64,000 bases of DNA, taken from contig NZ_JAUXOV010000078.1 of the NCBI RefSeq assembly GCF_030684215.1, forward strand, positions 1 through 64,000. Reading direction: 5' to 3'. The notes under the pieces were generated by a model, which was not told where the DNA came from, did not search any database, and saw nothing but the letters and a program-made list of their open reading frames with translations. The DNA comes from Pseudotabrizicola sp. GTDB taxonomy: Bacteria > Pseudomonadota > Alphaproteobacteria > Rhodobacterales > Rhodobacteraceae. Every line of letters begins with the position of its first letter. Position 1 is the stretch's first letter. A program made the position numbers and the translations under genes. Of this stretch, positions 7,103-16,430 are shown piece by piece.

Positions 7103-7683
7103 GTCTCGCCGGGGCGCAGGTGTTCAAACACCGTATCCACAATCGCATAATCGCGGTAACCCATCCGGGCAAGCGGGCGGTAGCGGCTAGGATCAAACCG
7201 GCCGTCAACCACGCAATCATCGCGCAGGTGAATGCCTGTCACCTCACCCAGAATCAGAAAATTATTCTGTCCTTTCAGATCGATGATTTGGGTCAGCACG
7301 CATTCTAGGGTGGCGGGGGCATCGGCCACCCGCGCGCAGGCAATCGTGGTGCAGGCGGCTTTGTCCACTTCAGCTGCGGCGAATTCATCCGTGCCGCGCG
7401 GCAAGGGGGCCGAGGTTTTGCTCATCGCTATCAGCATATCGGCGCCCACGATATTCACAGCGAACACCCCGGTTTCGCGGATATTGGCCAGGCTGTCCTT
7501 GGCCCCGGTTGACGAGAACATCACCTGTGGCGGCACATAGGCTACGGCGTTAAAGAATGAATAAGGCGCAAGGTTATCGCCCTGCGACCCGGTGCTGGAA
7601 ATCCAGCCAATGGGCCGGGGGGTAACTATGGCGTTGAACGGATTGTGCGGCAGACCGTGACCGTCCTCGGGGCGATAGAACAT
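7099..7683 (-). CDS. Flavin reductase family protein (FMN-binding)
   Basis: 194 residues of the flavin reductase-like, FMN-binding split-barrel group. The conserved opening NPFNAIVTPRPIGWISS is followed by NLAPYSFFNAVAYVPPQVMF, and FLILGEVTGIHLRDD comes later. These proteins bind FMN and either reduce flavin for a partner oxygenase or act as stand-alone oxidoreductases; the substrate is not evident. Start MFYRPEDGHG is chosen because AAAGGACG precedes it. It is a single gene, convergent with the Lrp gene, so no operon partner suggests a pathway. Confidence 0.85.
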   Translation of the reverse strand: MFYRPEDGHGLPHNPFNAIVTPRPIGWISSTGSQGDNLAPYSFFNAVAYVPPQVMFSSTGAKDSLANIRETGVFAVNIVGADMLIAMSKTSAPLPRGTDEFAAAEVDKAACTTIACARVADAPATLECVLTQIIDLKGQNNFLILGEVTGIHLRDDCVVDGRFDPSRYRPLARMGYRDYAIVDTVFEHLRPGET

Positions 7684-7817
7684 GGGGGCGTCCTTTTGGG
7701 AACAGTGATTTGAACCTGACATAAACGCATGTTAGGCGCGCATGTCACGGGGCATTCTAACCGGACACTGCGGGGAATCGCCCGCGGTTGCGGGTATTTG
7801 GGCGGGAGACGGACCGG

Positions 7818-8306
7818 GTGTACAAGCTGGAGGAGGAGACCGAGGACGACTGGTGGGAAGTCGAGGCGCTGTATGATCTGTGCTTTGCCCCCGGTCGCAC
7901 CGCGTTGTCGTCTTACCGTTTGCGTGACGGAGTGCCGACGGTGGCGGCGCTGTGCCTGACCTTGCGCGATACCGATGGCACGCTGGCCGCTGTGATCCGC
8001 TATTGGCCTGCACTGGTGGGGGGGGGGCAGGATGTGCTGCTGCTTGGCCCCATTGCGGTGCACCCGACGCGGCAGGGCGAAGGCTTGGGCGGGCTTTTGA
8101 TCAACGAAAGTCTGGCTGAAGCGCGGCGTCTGGGATGGGAGCGGGTGCTGCTGGTGGGCGATGCGCCCTATTACGGGCGGTTCGGCTTTCGCAAGCTGGA
8201 GGGGGTGGTGATGCCGCCGCCGACCAACCCCGACCGCGTTCTGGGTCTGGCGCTCAAGGCGGGCGCGTGGGACGGGGTGACCGGCGCTGTCACGAAAGCC
8301 ACCTGA
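7818..8306 (+). CDS. GNAT family N-acetyltransferase
   Basis: About 162 residues. The acetyl-CoA binding motif is LLGPIAVHPTRQGEGLGGLL, followed by RVLLVGDAPYYGRFGFRKLE, which is typical of the YhbS-like GNAT subgroup. GTG 7818 is chosen with GGGAGACGG upstream; an in-frame TTG at 7788 would add ten residues. The acceptor substrate is unknown. It sits 42 bases ahead of the EcsC-like gene on the same strand, so the two may be co-transcribed. Confidence 0.82.
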   Translation: MYKLEEETEDDWWEVEALYDLCFAPGRTALSSYRLRDGVPTVAALCLTLRDTDGTLAAVIRYWPALVGGGQDVLLLGPIAVHPTRQGEGLGGLLINESLAEARRLGWERVLLVGDAPYYGRFGFRKLEGVVMPPPTNPDRVLGLALKAGAWDGVTGAVTKAT

Positions 8307-8348
8307 AGCCCCATTGCGCCGGGGGAACTTCCCCCCATATCATGCCCT

Positions 8349-9125
8349 ATGGACCCTTTGCCGCTTGATCAGTCGACTGTTGTGCCACCCGGCGATGCCT
8401 TGCCGGAAATCCGCGATCTGGCGGCGCGGCACAAACGCGCCAACGGGCCGGTCATGAGCATGGTCAACCGGCTGGGCGGCACGCTGGAGCGGCAGATGGC
8501 GCTGGTGCCTCAGGTCTACCGGACCCAGATCGAACGGGTGGTGGCGCAGGCGCTGTCGGCGGCGATGACGGTGGCGGGGCAGGGCGACCGTTTGCCCGAC
8601 ACCGGTACGCGCGGGCCGCTGTTTGCCGCGATGGCCACGGGGGCTGCGGGCGGCGCCGGGGGCCTTCCGACAGCGGTTGCCGAGCTGCCGGTCACGGTCA
8701 CGCTGATCTTGCACGCGATCCGGCAGGCCGCGCGGGCCGAGGGGTTTGACCCCGACGACCCGGCTATCCGGGCCGAGTGCATCCGGGTTTTCGGCGCGGG
8801 CAGTCCTTTGGCGACGGATGACGGCATCAACACCAGCTTTTTCTCGGCCCGGCTGACGCTGACCGGGCCTGCGGTGCAAAAGGTGATTGCCAGTGTCGCG
8901 CCAAAGCTGGCGACAGCCCTGGGGCAAAAGCTGGCGGCACAGGCGATTCCCGTGCTTGGCGCGGTCACGGGGGCGGCGCTGAATGCTGCATTCCTGAATT
9001 ATTACAGTGAGATTGCCCGCGTGCGTTTCGCGCTGTTGCGTCTGTCACAGACCCATGGGGCCGAACAGGTTCTGGCCGATTTCCGCGCCGCCGTCGATGC
9101 GCCGCGCCTTGAAGCGGGGATCTGA
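8349..9125 (+). CDS. EcsC-like family protein
   Basis: 258 residues resembling the EcsC family, whose members carry a glycine/alanine-rich helical core. Seen: an N-terminal polar region, FAAMATGAAGGAGGLPTAVAELPVTVTLI (membrane-active helix, residues about 97-125), then AIPVLGAVTGAALNAAFLNYYSEIA near the C-terminus, a pattern frequent in this family. It may associate with membranes; the biochemical role of the family is not established. The downstream spacer carries a dispersed repeat. Confidence 0.72.
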   Translation: MDPLPLDQSTVVPPGDALPEIRDLAARHKRANGPVMSMVNRLGGTLERQMALVPQVYRTQIERVVAQALSAAMTVAGQGDRLPDTGTRGPLFAAMATGAAGGAGGLPTAVAELPVTVTLILHAIRQAARAEGFDPDDPAIRAECIRVFGAGSPLATDDGINTSFFSARLTLTGPAVQKVIASVAPKLATALGQKLAAQAIPVLGAVTGAALNAAFLNYYSEIARVRFALLRLSQTHGAEQVLADFRAAVDAPRLEAGI

Positions 9126-9200
9126 CGGAGCGGCTGCGCCGCGCGGTTTTTTTAGCTTGCCTCTGGCCTGCGGCCAACCGGCAAGCGCGCTGCCTCCGGC

Positions 9201-9222
9201 GGGGATATTTGAGAACAGAAAA
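9201..9222 (-). repeat. Dispersed intergenic element, family A, copy 1
   Basis: On the minus strand it reads TTTTCTGTTCTCAAATATCC. The same core recurs at 19182, 25061, 30803 and 41334. It sits downstream of the EcsC-like gene beside GC-rich self-complementary sequence (GCTTGCC and GGCAAGC around 9153-9186). Confidence 0.6.
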
Positions 9223-9343
9223 AGTCTGCTCTGGGTTTATCTGGTTATAAGCAGCCTGAAAAATCCGGAGCATCCGCGCGCTTTTCGCGCGGCGGCGACA
9301 TGTCGCTTGCCGCCGTAGGCGGCTCCGTTTGGGTCGGGTTGGA

Positions 9344-11587
9344 TCACTCGCCTTGGTTGGACAGCCAGTCCATCAGGGCGGGGCGGGCGCTGTCATCGCC
9401 TTTGGCGCGGGCGTCTTCAATCACGCCGCGCACCTGCACCAGATCGACCCGTCGTAAAAGCGCCTTGACCGGGCCGATGGAGGCCGGCCGCATCGACAGG
9501 CTGCGCAGGCCAAGGGCGGCAAGGGCCAGTGCCTCGACCGGGCGGCCCGCGTCTTCGCCGCAAAACGACAGCGGGGTGTCTGTCTCGGCGCAGCGGGCCA
9601 CGATCTGGTCGATGAAGCTGAGGAAGGACAGGTTGAGCATATCATAGCGGCGGCGTACGCGTTCATTCTCGCGGTCCGCAGCGAAGAAAAACTGCTTCAG
9701 GTCATTGCCGCCGATCGAGACGAAATCGGTCAGTTCGAAAAAAGCCTTTGGCGCGAAGGCAAGGCTGGGGGTTTCCAGCATCGCCCCGATCTCCAGGCCG
9801 GAGGGCATGACATGCCCCAGCGACCGTTCGCGGTGGATTTCGCGCAAAACATGGGCGCGGGCTTCCTGAAACTCGGAAAACTCTGATATGAAGGGGAACA
9901 TCACGGTCAGTGCCCGGCCATTTGACGCGCGCAAAAGCGCCTGTATCTGCATGCGCAACACGCCGGGTTTATCAAGGCCGACCCGGATCGCGCGCCAGCC
10001 CATCGCCGGGTTAGGCTCGTCATTGGGCTTCATATAGGGCAGCACCTTGTCTGATCCGATATCCAGCGTGCGAAAGGCTACGCGCTTGCCTTTGGCCGCA
10101 TCCATGACGCGGGCGTAAAGTGTGGCCAGTTCGGCGCGGCGCGGCATCTTGTTGCGCACAAGAAATTGCAACTCGGTGCGGAACAGACCCACCCCATCCG
10201 CGCCAGAGCCTTCAAGGCTGGGAAGATCGGCCATCAGCCCCGCATTCATATGCAGCGAAATGGTTGTGCCGCATTTGGTCAGCGCGGGCAGGTCGCGCAA
10301 AGACGCATAGCGCTGCTGCGCCTGCGTCTGCATGGCGATTTTGTCGCGAAAGGCGCGGGCTACGGTTTCTTCTGGCCGCAAATGGGCAATGCCCTGATCG
10401 CCATCGACAAGGATGTGATCGCCGTTCAGCGCCTCCATCGAGATGCGCCCGGCATGGATAATCAGCGGTATCGCCAACGCGCGGGCGACGATCGCGGCAT
10501 GGCTGCCGACGGAGCCTTCCTCCAGCACCACGCCGCGCAGCTTGCGACCATAGTCCAGCAACTCGCCCGGCCCGATGTTGCGCGCAACCAGCACCGGGTT
10601 TTCCGGCATTTCCGCGCCGGTATCAGCACCTTGCCCGGTCAGGATGCGCAGCAATCTGTTCGACAGATCGTCCAGATCATTCAACCGCTCACGCAGATAG
10701 GCGTCTGGCACCTGTTCCATCCGGGCGCGGGCGGCGGATTGTTCCTTTTCTACGGCGGCCTCGGCGGACAGGCCGCTTTGGATGTCTTCTTCCATCCGGC
10801 GCAGCCAGCCGCGCGAATTAGCAAACATCCGGTAGGCTTCCAGCACCTGTTTCTGATCTTTGTCGAGGCTTTCGACCGACAAAAGATCATCGACTGACAC
10901 CCGTAATTGTCCCACCGCCTCGCGGATGCGGTCAATTTCGGTCAAAGGGTCGTCGGCCACCGGGTTTGTCACCACCACGCGCGGCTCGTGCAGCCAGACA
11001 TGGCCCTCGGCCGCGCCCTCTTGCCCGGTGGCACCGCGAAACATCACCGGTTGGCGGTGCAGCGCGCGCATGCCGTCTTCATCGCTGGTAAAGGCACCCA
11101 GTTCTGTCATCTCGGCCAGCACCATGGCCACGACTTCCAGCGCATAGATCTCGTCATCGGAAAACTGGCGCGCGGTTTTGGACTGCACCACCAGCACGCC
11201 CAGCTTTTCACCAACCCGTTGAATTGGCACGCCAAGGAAGCTGGAATAAATCTCTTCGCCGGTTTCGGGCATATAGCGAAAGCCCTTTTCGGCGGGTGCG
11301 TCGGCGGTGTTGACGGGCGTACTGGTGCGCGCGACCCGGCCCACCAGACCTTCGCCCAGCTTCATGCGCGTCTGGTGAACGGATTCGGGCTTGAGCCCTT
11401 CGGTGGCGCACAGCTCCAGCGTCTCGGGGTCACGGAACAGATAGATCGAGCACACCTCTGTCCGCATGGAATCAGCGATCAGATGGGTGATCTGATCCAG
11501 ACGTTCCTGCCCCTTGGATTGCGCACCCAAGACGTCGCGCAGTCGGCGCAAAAGTTTGCGGCTGTCACTATCTGACCGTTCTGGCAT
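9344..11587 (-). CDS. ptsP: Phosphoenolpyruvate-protein phosphotransferase PtsP (EI-Ntr)
   Basis: 747 residues, the nitrogen-related enzyme I. An N-terminal GAF domain (about 20-165) is followed by EI. The phosphorylated histidine lies in EEGSVGSHAAIVARA (His about 363). The PEP-binding barrel shows GADGVGLFRTELQFL and GGNDLKQFFFAADRENERV, with SFCGEDAGRPVEAL near the end. It takes phosphate from PEP and passes it to NPr and EIIA-Ntr, a regulatory chain that senses nitrogen and controls potassium and envelope functions. Length and domain order are normal. It follows lysC on the same strand after 199 bases, an arrangement common in alphaproteobacteria. Confidence 0.95.
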   Translation of the reverse strand: MPERSDSDSRKLLRRLRDVLGAQSKGQERLDQITHLIADSMRTEVCSIYLFRDPETLELCATEGLKPESVHQTRMKLGEGLVGRVARTSTPVNTADAPAEKGFRYMPETGEEIYSSFLGVPIQRVGEKLGVLVVQSKTARQFSDDEIYALEVVAMVLAEMTELGAFTSDEDGMRALHRQPVMFRGATGQEGAAEGHVWLHEPRVVVTNPVADDPLTEIDRIREAVGQLRVSVDDLLSVESLDKDQKQVLEAYRMFANSRGWLRRMEEDIQSGLSAEAAVEKEQSAARARMEQVPDAYLRERLNDLDDLSNRLLRILTGQGADTGAEMPENPVLVARNIGPGELLDYGRKLRGVVLEEGSVGSHAAIVARALAIPLIIHAGRISMEALNGDHILVDGDQGIAHLRPEETVARAFRDKIAMQTQAQQRYASLRDLPALTKCGTTISLHMNAGLMADLPSLEGSGADGVGLFRTELQFLVRNKMPRRAELATLYARVMDAAKGKRVAFRTLDIGSDKVLPYMKPNDEPNPAMGWRAIRVGLDKPGVLRMQIQALLRASNGRALTVMFPFISEFSEFQEARAHVLREIHRERSLGHVMPSGLEIGAMLETPSLAFAPKAFFELTDFVSIGGNDLKQFFFAADRENERVRRRYDMLNLSFLSFIDQIVARCAETDTPLSFCGEDAGRPVEALALAALGLRSLSMRPASIGPVKALLRRVDLVQVRGVIEDARAKGDDSARPALMDWLSNQGE

Positions 11588-11786
11588 GGCAAGGCATCCT
11601 TTGACTTGCTCTCTCTATAGGCGAGGCCGTCCCGGATGGGGAGTGGGGAAGTTCAACCGGGCGCGACACAGAGCGTAAGGGGGCGGAAATTGCCCGAAAA
11701 GCTGGCAGTTGCGCTGGCGGGTCTGGGTTTCAAAGGGCGATCTGCCGGAGCGGGCGGAACTCCGACAGACGCCAAGGGGTGGGGGA

Positions 11787-13043
11787 TCAGGCTTTGTCCA
11801 GATCAAAGCAATCATGCAGCGCCTGAACGGCCAGTTCCATATACTTGCGGTCGATCAGGACCGAGATCTTGATCTCTGATGTCGCAATCACCTTGATGTT
11901 GATGTTCTCGGCTGCAAGCGCGTTGAACATCTTGGCGGCAACCCCAACCTGACTGCGCATGCCGATGCCCACAACCGAGACTTTGGCGACGTCGGTGTCA
12001 GAGATCAGCTCATCATACTTGATGATCCCGGCGGCACGCGCGTCTTCCATCGCCTTTTGCGCGCGGTCGACCTGATTGACCGGCACCGAAAAGGTCATGT
12101 CTGTGACCGCGCCGGTGTGACTGCCGTAGTTTTTCTCGGAGATGTTCTGAACGATCATATCCACATTCACCCCTGCTTCGGCCAGCGGGCCAAAGATGGC
12201 CGAGGCAACGCCGGGACGGTCCTCGACGGTGACAAGGGTCATTTTCGCTTCATCGCGGCTGTAGGCCACGCCAGAGACGACTTTCGATTCCATGATTTCA
12301 TCCTCGTCGCAGACCAGGGTTCCAGAGTTCTCGTCGGTGTCCTCGAATGAGGACAAGACGCGCAGCCGCACCTTGTAGCGCATCGCAAGTTCGACCGAGC
12401 GGGTTTGCAGGACTTTGGCGCCAAGCGATGCCAGTTCCAGCATTTCTTCAAACGCGATTCTGTCGAGCTTGCGGGCTTTGGACGCAATGCGCGGGTCGGT
12501 GGTATAGACGCCGTCTACATCAGTGTAGATGTCGCAGCGCTCTGCTCCAAAGGCGGCGGCAAAGGCGACGGCGGTGGTGTCAGAGCCCCCCCGGCCAAGC
12601 GTGGTGATGCGGCCCTCGGCAGAGATGCCCTGAAAGCCCGCGACCACGGCAACCTTGAAGCCTTCGGCAAACTTGGCGTCGATATTGGCGCGCGGAATGT
12701 CGATGAAGCGGGCCGACCCATGGGCGCTGGTGGTGTTGATCGGCACCTGCCAGCCCTGCCATGACCGGGCCGGGATATCCATTTCCTGCAAGCGCAGCGC
12801 CATCAGTCCCGCGGTGACATTCTCACCGCTGGACACAACGGCATCATATTCGCGGGCGTCATAAAGCTTTGACGTGCCCTCGACATAGCCAACCATCCTG
12901 TTGGTCTCGCCCGACATGGCGCTGACGATGACAATGACGTCATAGCCACGGGCCACCTCGGCCTGCACCTTTTTCGCGGCATTCTCGATCCGCGACAGGT
13001 CGGCCACAGATGTGCCGCCAAATTTCATCACCAGAAGCGGCAT
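11787..13043 (-). CDS. lysC: Aspartate kinase
   Basis: 418 residues. The kinase domain opens with LLVMKFGGTSVADLSRIENA and has FQGISAEGRITTLGRGGSDTTA and RCDIYTDVDGVYTTDPR. Two ACT domains follow (about 265-418, including VSVVGIGMRSQVGVAAKMF). It phosphorylates aspartate at the head of lysine, threonine and methionine synthesis. The ACT domains imply feedback by lysine and/or threonine. A strong GGGGAGGATT site precedes the ATG. It is full length with no anomaly. Confidence 0.96.
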   Translation of the reverse strand: MPLLVMKFGGTSVADLSRIENAAKKVQAEVARGYDVIVIVSAMSGETNRMVGYVEGTSKLYDAREYDAVVSSGENVTAGLMALRLQEMDIPARSWQGWQVPINTTSAHGSARFIDIPRANIDAKFAEGFKVAVVAGFQGISAEGRITTLGRGGSDTTAVAFAAAFGAERCDIYTDVDGVYTTDPRIASKARKLDRIAFEEMLELASLGAKVLQTRSVELAMRYKVRLRVLSSFEDTDENSGTLVCDEDEIMESKVVSGVAYSRDEAKMTLVTVEDRPGVASAIFGPLAEAGVNVDMIVQNISEKNYGSHTGAVTDMTFSVPVNQVDRAQKAMEDARAAGIIKYDELISDTDVAKVSVVGIGMRSQVGVAAKMFNALAAENINIKVIATSEIKISVLIDRKYMELAVQALHDCFDLDKA

Positions 13044-13146
13044 GGATCAATCCTCCCCACGGCCCCCCAAACAATCGGGCGTGTCATAGGCCGCAGACGG
13101 GGAAGGCGCAAGCCCTGCCGCGCGGCGTGTAGAAGTCAAAGGTGAA

Positions 13147-13212
13147 GGCGGGTATTTAAGCCAAGATGAAATGGCACACGCGCGGATTTCATCCTGGCAA
13201 AAATACTCCCGC
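13147..13212. repeat. Large imperfect inverted repeat with a family B core
   Basis: Arms 13149-13172 and 13186-13212 are nearly complementary. The left arm reads GCGGGTATTTAAGCC then AAGATGAAAT; the right arm, reversed, reads GCGGGAGTATTTTTGCC then AGGATGAAAT. It fills the spacer between lysC and purD and could fold as a hairpin with a ~13-base loop. The GCGGGAGTATTT part is shared with other dispersed elements in the window. Confidence 0.6.
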
Positions 13213-13254
13213 GCAGAGCGCATCCGACCACTGGCACCAATGCCATGTGGCGGA

Positions 13255-14517
13255 TCAAAGCGCGCGCCATCCGATGTCGCGGCGGCAAAAGCCCTCGGGC
13301 CAGTCGATGGCATTCACCGTTGCATAGGCGCGGGCTTGCGCCTCGGCCAGCGTGGCTCCGCGTGCGGTGACGTTCAGCACACGGCCGCCTGTTGCGGTGA
13401 TCTGGCCGTCTCGGGCCGTGGTGCCCGCATGAAACACCATCTGCGATGCGGTTTCAGGCAGGGCTTCAAGGCCGCGGATTGTGCTGCCCTTGGTGTAGGC
13501 GCCTGGATAGCCGCGAGCGGCCATCACCACTGTCAGGGCGTGGTCCTCGGCCCAGGTGACGCGGGTCTGGTCCAGCCGCTCTTCGGCGCAAGCCAAAAGC
13601 AGGTCCAGCGCCTGTGCGCCAAGGCGCATCATCAGCACTTGCGTTTCGGGGTCGCCGAAGCGGGCATTGTATTCCACCAGCCGACACTGGCCATGCTCGA
13701 TCATCAGCCCGGCATAAAGCACGCCCTGATAAGGCGTGCCGCGCCGCGCCATTTCGCGGATGGTGGGCAGTACGATCTGATCCATCGCCTGCTTTTGCAA
13801 CGCTGGGGTCAGCACGGGCGCCGGGGAATAGGCCCCCATGCCGCCGGTGTTTGGCCCGGTGTCGCCTTCGCCCACGCGTTTGTGGTCTTGCGCGGTGCCG
13901 ATGGGCAGGGCGTTCATACCATCGGTCAGGATAAAGAAACTGGCCTCCTCACCCTGCATGAACTCTTCGATCACCACCTCGGCCCCGGCGCTGCCGAATT
14001 CGCCGCCAAACATGTCATCGATGGCGGCCAGAGCTTCGTCCATGGTCATCGCCACGATCACGCCCTTGCCTGCGGCCAGCCCGTCAGCCTTGACCACAAT
14101 CGGCGCGCCTTTGGCCTGTACATAGTCACGGGCGGGGGCGGCTGTGTCAAAGCGGGCATAAGCGGCAGTGGGGGCGTGGCACGCGTCGCAGATTTCCTTG
14201 GTAAAGGCTTTCGATGCCTCCAGCCTTGCGGCTGCGGCACTGGGGCCGAAGGTGAGCAAACCCGCCGCGCGGGTGGCATCGGCCACCCCGGCAGCCAGAG
14301 GTGCCTCAGGCCCGATGATCACGAAATCAACGGCGTTTTCGGCGCAGAAGGCCACCACGGCTGCCCCATCAAGGATGTCGATGTCGGCGCATTCCGCCAT
14401 CTGTGCAATACCTGCATTGCCCGGTGCCACGATCAGCCGATCGGTCTTCGGGTTTTGCTTGACCGCCCAGGCGAGGGCATGTTCGCGCCCGCCAGAGCCG
14501 AGGATCAGAATGTTCAT
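13255..14517 (-). CDS. purD: Phosphoribosylamine--glycine ligase (GAR synthetase)
   Basis: 420 residues, second step of purine synthesis: ATP-dependent joining of glycine to phosphoribosylamine. The N-terminal motif is MNILILGSGGREHALAW. The ATP-grasp region includes KADGLAAGKGVIVA, GEEASFFILTDG, DTGPNTGGMGAYSPAP and EYNARFGDPETQVLM. The start at MNILILG is chosen by family alignment; 20 further codons upstream are open but outside the family. It is divergent from xseA with a 65-base spacer. Confidence 0.96.
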   Translation of the reverse strand: MNILILGSGGREHALAWAVKQNPKTDRLIVAPGNAGIAQMAECADIDILDGAAVVAFCAENAVDFVIIGPEAPLAAGVADATRAAGLLTFGPSAAAARLEASKAFTKEICDACHAPTAAYARFDTAAPARDYVQAKGAPIVVKADGLAAGKGVIVAMTMDEALAAIDDMFGGEFGSAGAEVVIEEFMQGEEASFFILTDGMNALPIGTAQDHKRVGEGDTGPNTGGMGAYSPAPVLTPALQKQAMDQIVLPTIREMARRGTPYQGVLYAGLMIEHGQCRLVEYNARFGDPETQVLMMRLGAQALDLLLACAEERLDQTRVTWAEDHALTVVMAARGYPGAYTKGSTIRGLEALPETASQMVFHAGTTARDGQITATGGRVLNVTARGATLAEAQARAYATVNAIDWPEGFCRRDIGWRAL

Positions 14518-14582
14518 GGGCGCGCCCCCTTGGCCTTCGTTCACGGGCGTCATAAGGTCACCCCCGGATGGAGGCAAGCTCT

Positions 14583-16148
14583 ATGGACCTGCTCGACGAT
14601 ACCCCCGCGCCGCCCGGCAACAGCCCTGAGTACACTGTTTCCGAATTGTCGGGAGCGGTTAAACGGGTGATCGAGGGTGAATTCGGCCTTGTCCGCGTGC
14701 GCGGCGAGGTTGGGCGGGTGTCGCGCCCGGCCTCGGGGCATCTGTATTTCGACCTGAAGGATGATCGCAGCGTGATTGCCGCGATTTCGTGGAAAGGGCA
14801 GGTAGCCAAGATGCAGACCCGCCCGGAAGAAGGCATGGAGGTGATCGCCACCGGGCGCATGACCACCTTTCCGGGCCAGTCCAAATATCAGCTGATCGTC
14901 GAGGATGTGGCCCCCGCAGGCGCGGGCGCGCTGATGGCAATGCTGGAAAAGCGCCGTGCGGCCTTGCAGGCCGAAGGGCTTTTTGATGCGACCCGCAAGA
15001 AGCCGCTGCCCTATCTGCCACAGGTAATCGGAGTCGTCACCTCGCCCTCTGGCGCGGTGATCCGTGATATCCTGCACCGCCTGCGCGACCGCTTCCCACG
15101 CCATGTGCTGATATGGCCGGTGGCAGTACAGGGACAGGCCTGTGCCGCCGAGGTGGCAGCCGCTATTCGCGGCTTCAACGCGATCGAGGCTGGGGGGCCG
15201 ATTCCGCGCCCCGATGTGCTGATCGTGGCGCGCGGTGGCGGCAGTCTTGAAGATCTGTGGGGCTTCAACGAGGAAATCGTGGTGCGGGCTGCGGCTGGCT
15301 CACAGATCCCGCTGATCTCGGCTGTGGGGCATGAAACCGATACCACGTTGATTGATCACGCCGCCGACCGCCGTGCGCCGACGCCGACTGCCGCTGCGGA
15401 AATGGCGGTGCCGGTGCGGCTGGAGTTGCTGGCGGCAGTAGATGCGCTTGGCGCGCGTCTTAGCCGGGCATTGGCACAGGGGGTGGCGGCGCGCGGCCAG
15501 CGACTGCGCGATGTTGCGCGCGCGCTGCCCCGGCCAGAAGCCCTGCTGGCCACCCCGTCACAGCGGCTGGATACTGCGACCGGGCGTCTGTCGGGCGGCT
15601 TGTCGCTGGCCGTCAGCCGCAAGCGCGCGGTTTATGCGCAGCAGGCGGGACGGCTGTCACCGACGGCGCTGGCCGGGCTGGTGATGCGGCGGCGTGAGGC
15701 GCTGTTGCGCCGCGCCGAGACGCTTGAGGCGCGTCTGTCGCGCAAGCAGGACTTGTGGCATTCGAGCTTTGACAAATGGGCCTCGCGGCTCGCACCTTCG
15801 CTGGCGCGGCTGATCATGCAAGCGGGTGGAAAGATCACTGATCAGCGCAATGCCTTGCAAGGTTTTACCGCCAGACTTGAAGCGGCACCCAAGCTGCGCT
15901 TTTCCGAACTTTCCCGGCGGCTTGATGCGCTGGACCGCACCCGGCAAACGCTGGGCTACGCCGAAACATTGCGTCGCGGTTACGCCGTGGTGCGCGGCGA
16001 TGGCGAAGTCATCACCTCACGCGTAGCAGCGGAAAAGGCGCATGCGTTGGAGGTCGAATTCCACGATGGGCGGATGGCCCTGGGCGGCCGATCGGCTGCG
16101 CGCAAACCGGGTGGAGCAAAGCCGCCAGAGCAGGGCAGCCTGTTCTGA
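14583..16148 (+). CDS. xseA: Exodeoxyribonuclease VII large subunit
   Basis: 521 residues, larger than the ~450 of E. coli. An OB-fold N-terminus (EYTVSELSGAVKRVIEG, then VRVRGEVGRVSRPASGHLYF) is followed by the catalytic domain: IGVVTSPSGAVIRDILHRL, PDVLIVARGGGSLEDLWGFN, and AVGHETDTTLIDHAADRRAPTP interrupted only by normal residues. A long helical C-terminal region and a basic tail (KPGGAKPPEQGSLF) follow. With XseB it degrades single-stranded DNA. GGAGG 8 bases before ATG 14583 fixes the start. No xseB lies in the window. Confidence 0.95.
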   Translation: MDLLDDTPAPPGNSPEYTVSELSGAVKRVIEGEFGLVRVRGEVGRVSRPASGHLYFDLKDDRSVIAAISWKGQVAKMQTRPEEGMEVIATGRMTTFPGQSKYQLIVEDVAPAGAGALMAMLEKRRAALQAEGLFDATRKKPLPYLPQVIGVVTSPSGAVIRDILHRLRDRFPRHVLIWPVAVQGQACAAEVAAAIRGFNAIEAGGPIPRPDVLIVARGGGSLEDLWGFNEEIVVRAAAGSQIPLISAVGHETDTTLIDHAADRRAPTPTAAAEMAVPVRLELLAAVDALGARLSRALAQGVAARGQRLRDVARALPRPEALLATPSQRLDTATGRLSGGLSLAVSRKRAVYAQQAGRLSPTALAGLVMRRREALLRRAETLEARLSRKQDLWHSSFDKWASRLAPSLARLIMQAGGKITDQRNALQGFTARLEAAPKLRFSELSRRLDALDRTRQTLGYAETLRRGYAVVRGDGEVITSRVAAEKAHALEVEFHDGRMALGGRSAARKPGGAKPPEQGSLF

Positions 16149-16240
16149 CAGTGCCCCCACAGCGCATGCCACAAAACCCAAAGCGTGCACCGCGCCTTGA
16201 AAGCAAAGGGCGCGCCCGGCCATACGCGTGTCCGCTCCGC

Positions 16241-16385
16241 GGGGAGTATTTCAAAAGCAGCAAATCACAGTGCTGCTTGCAGCCACAAATCGCAGCGCTG
16301 CTTGCAGCCACAAATCGCAGTGCTGCTTGCAGCCAAAAATCGCGGCTCTGCCTGAAATTGCTGCTTTTAAAATACTCCCGCGCGG
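16241..16385. repeat. Tandem 25-bp repeats framed by inverted family B elements
   Basis: Three contiguous 25-base units (16261-16285, 16286-16310, 16311-16335) differ by only one or two bases and share TGCTTGCAGCCA; a fourth decayed unit follows. The left flank is GGGGAGTATTTCAAAAGCAG and the right flank is its inverse, TTGCTGCTTTTAAAATACTC. There are no unique spacers, so it is not CRISPR. The structure resembles a small non-autonomous repeat element. Confidence 0.7.
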
Positions 16386-16430
16386 CGCGCGCCCTGCCCG
16401 ATCCGCAGGCGCAAGGTCCGGTAGATGCGC

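Noticed and set aside
13171-14670. 499-codon plus-strand open frame
   Set aside because: Antisense to purD and overlapping xseA; no recognisable domain.
16261-16335. Possible CRISPR array
   Set aside because: Units are contiguous with no spacers and no cas genes are present; treated as a tandem repeat.
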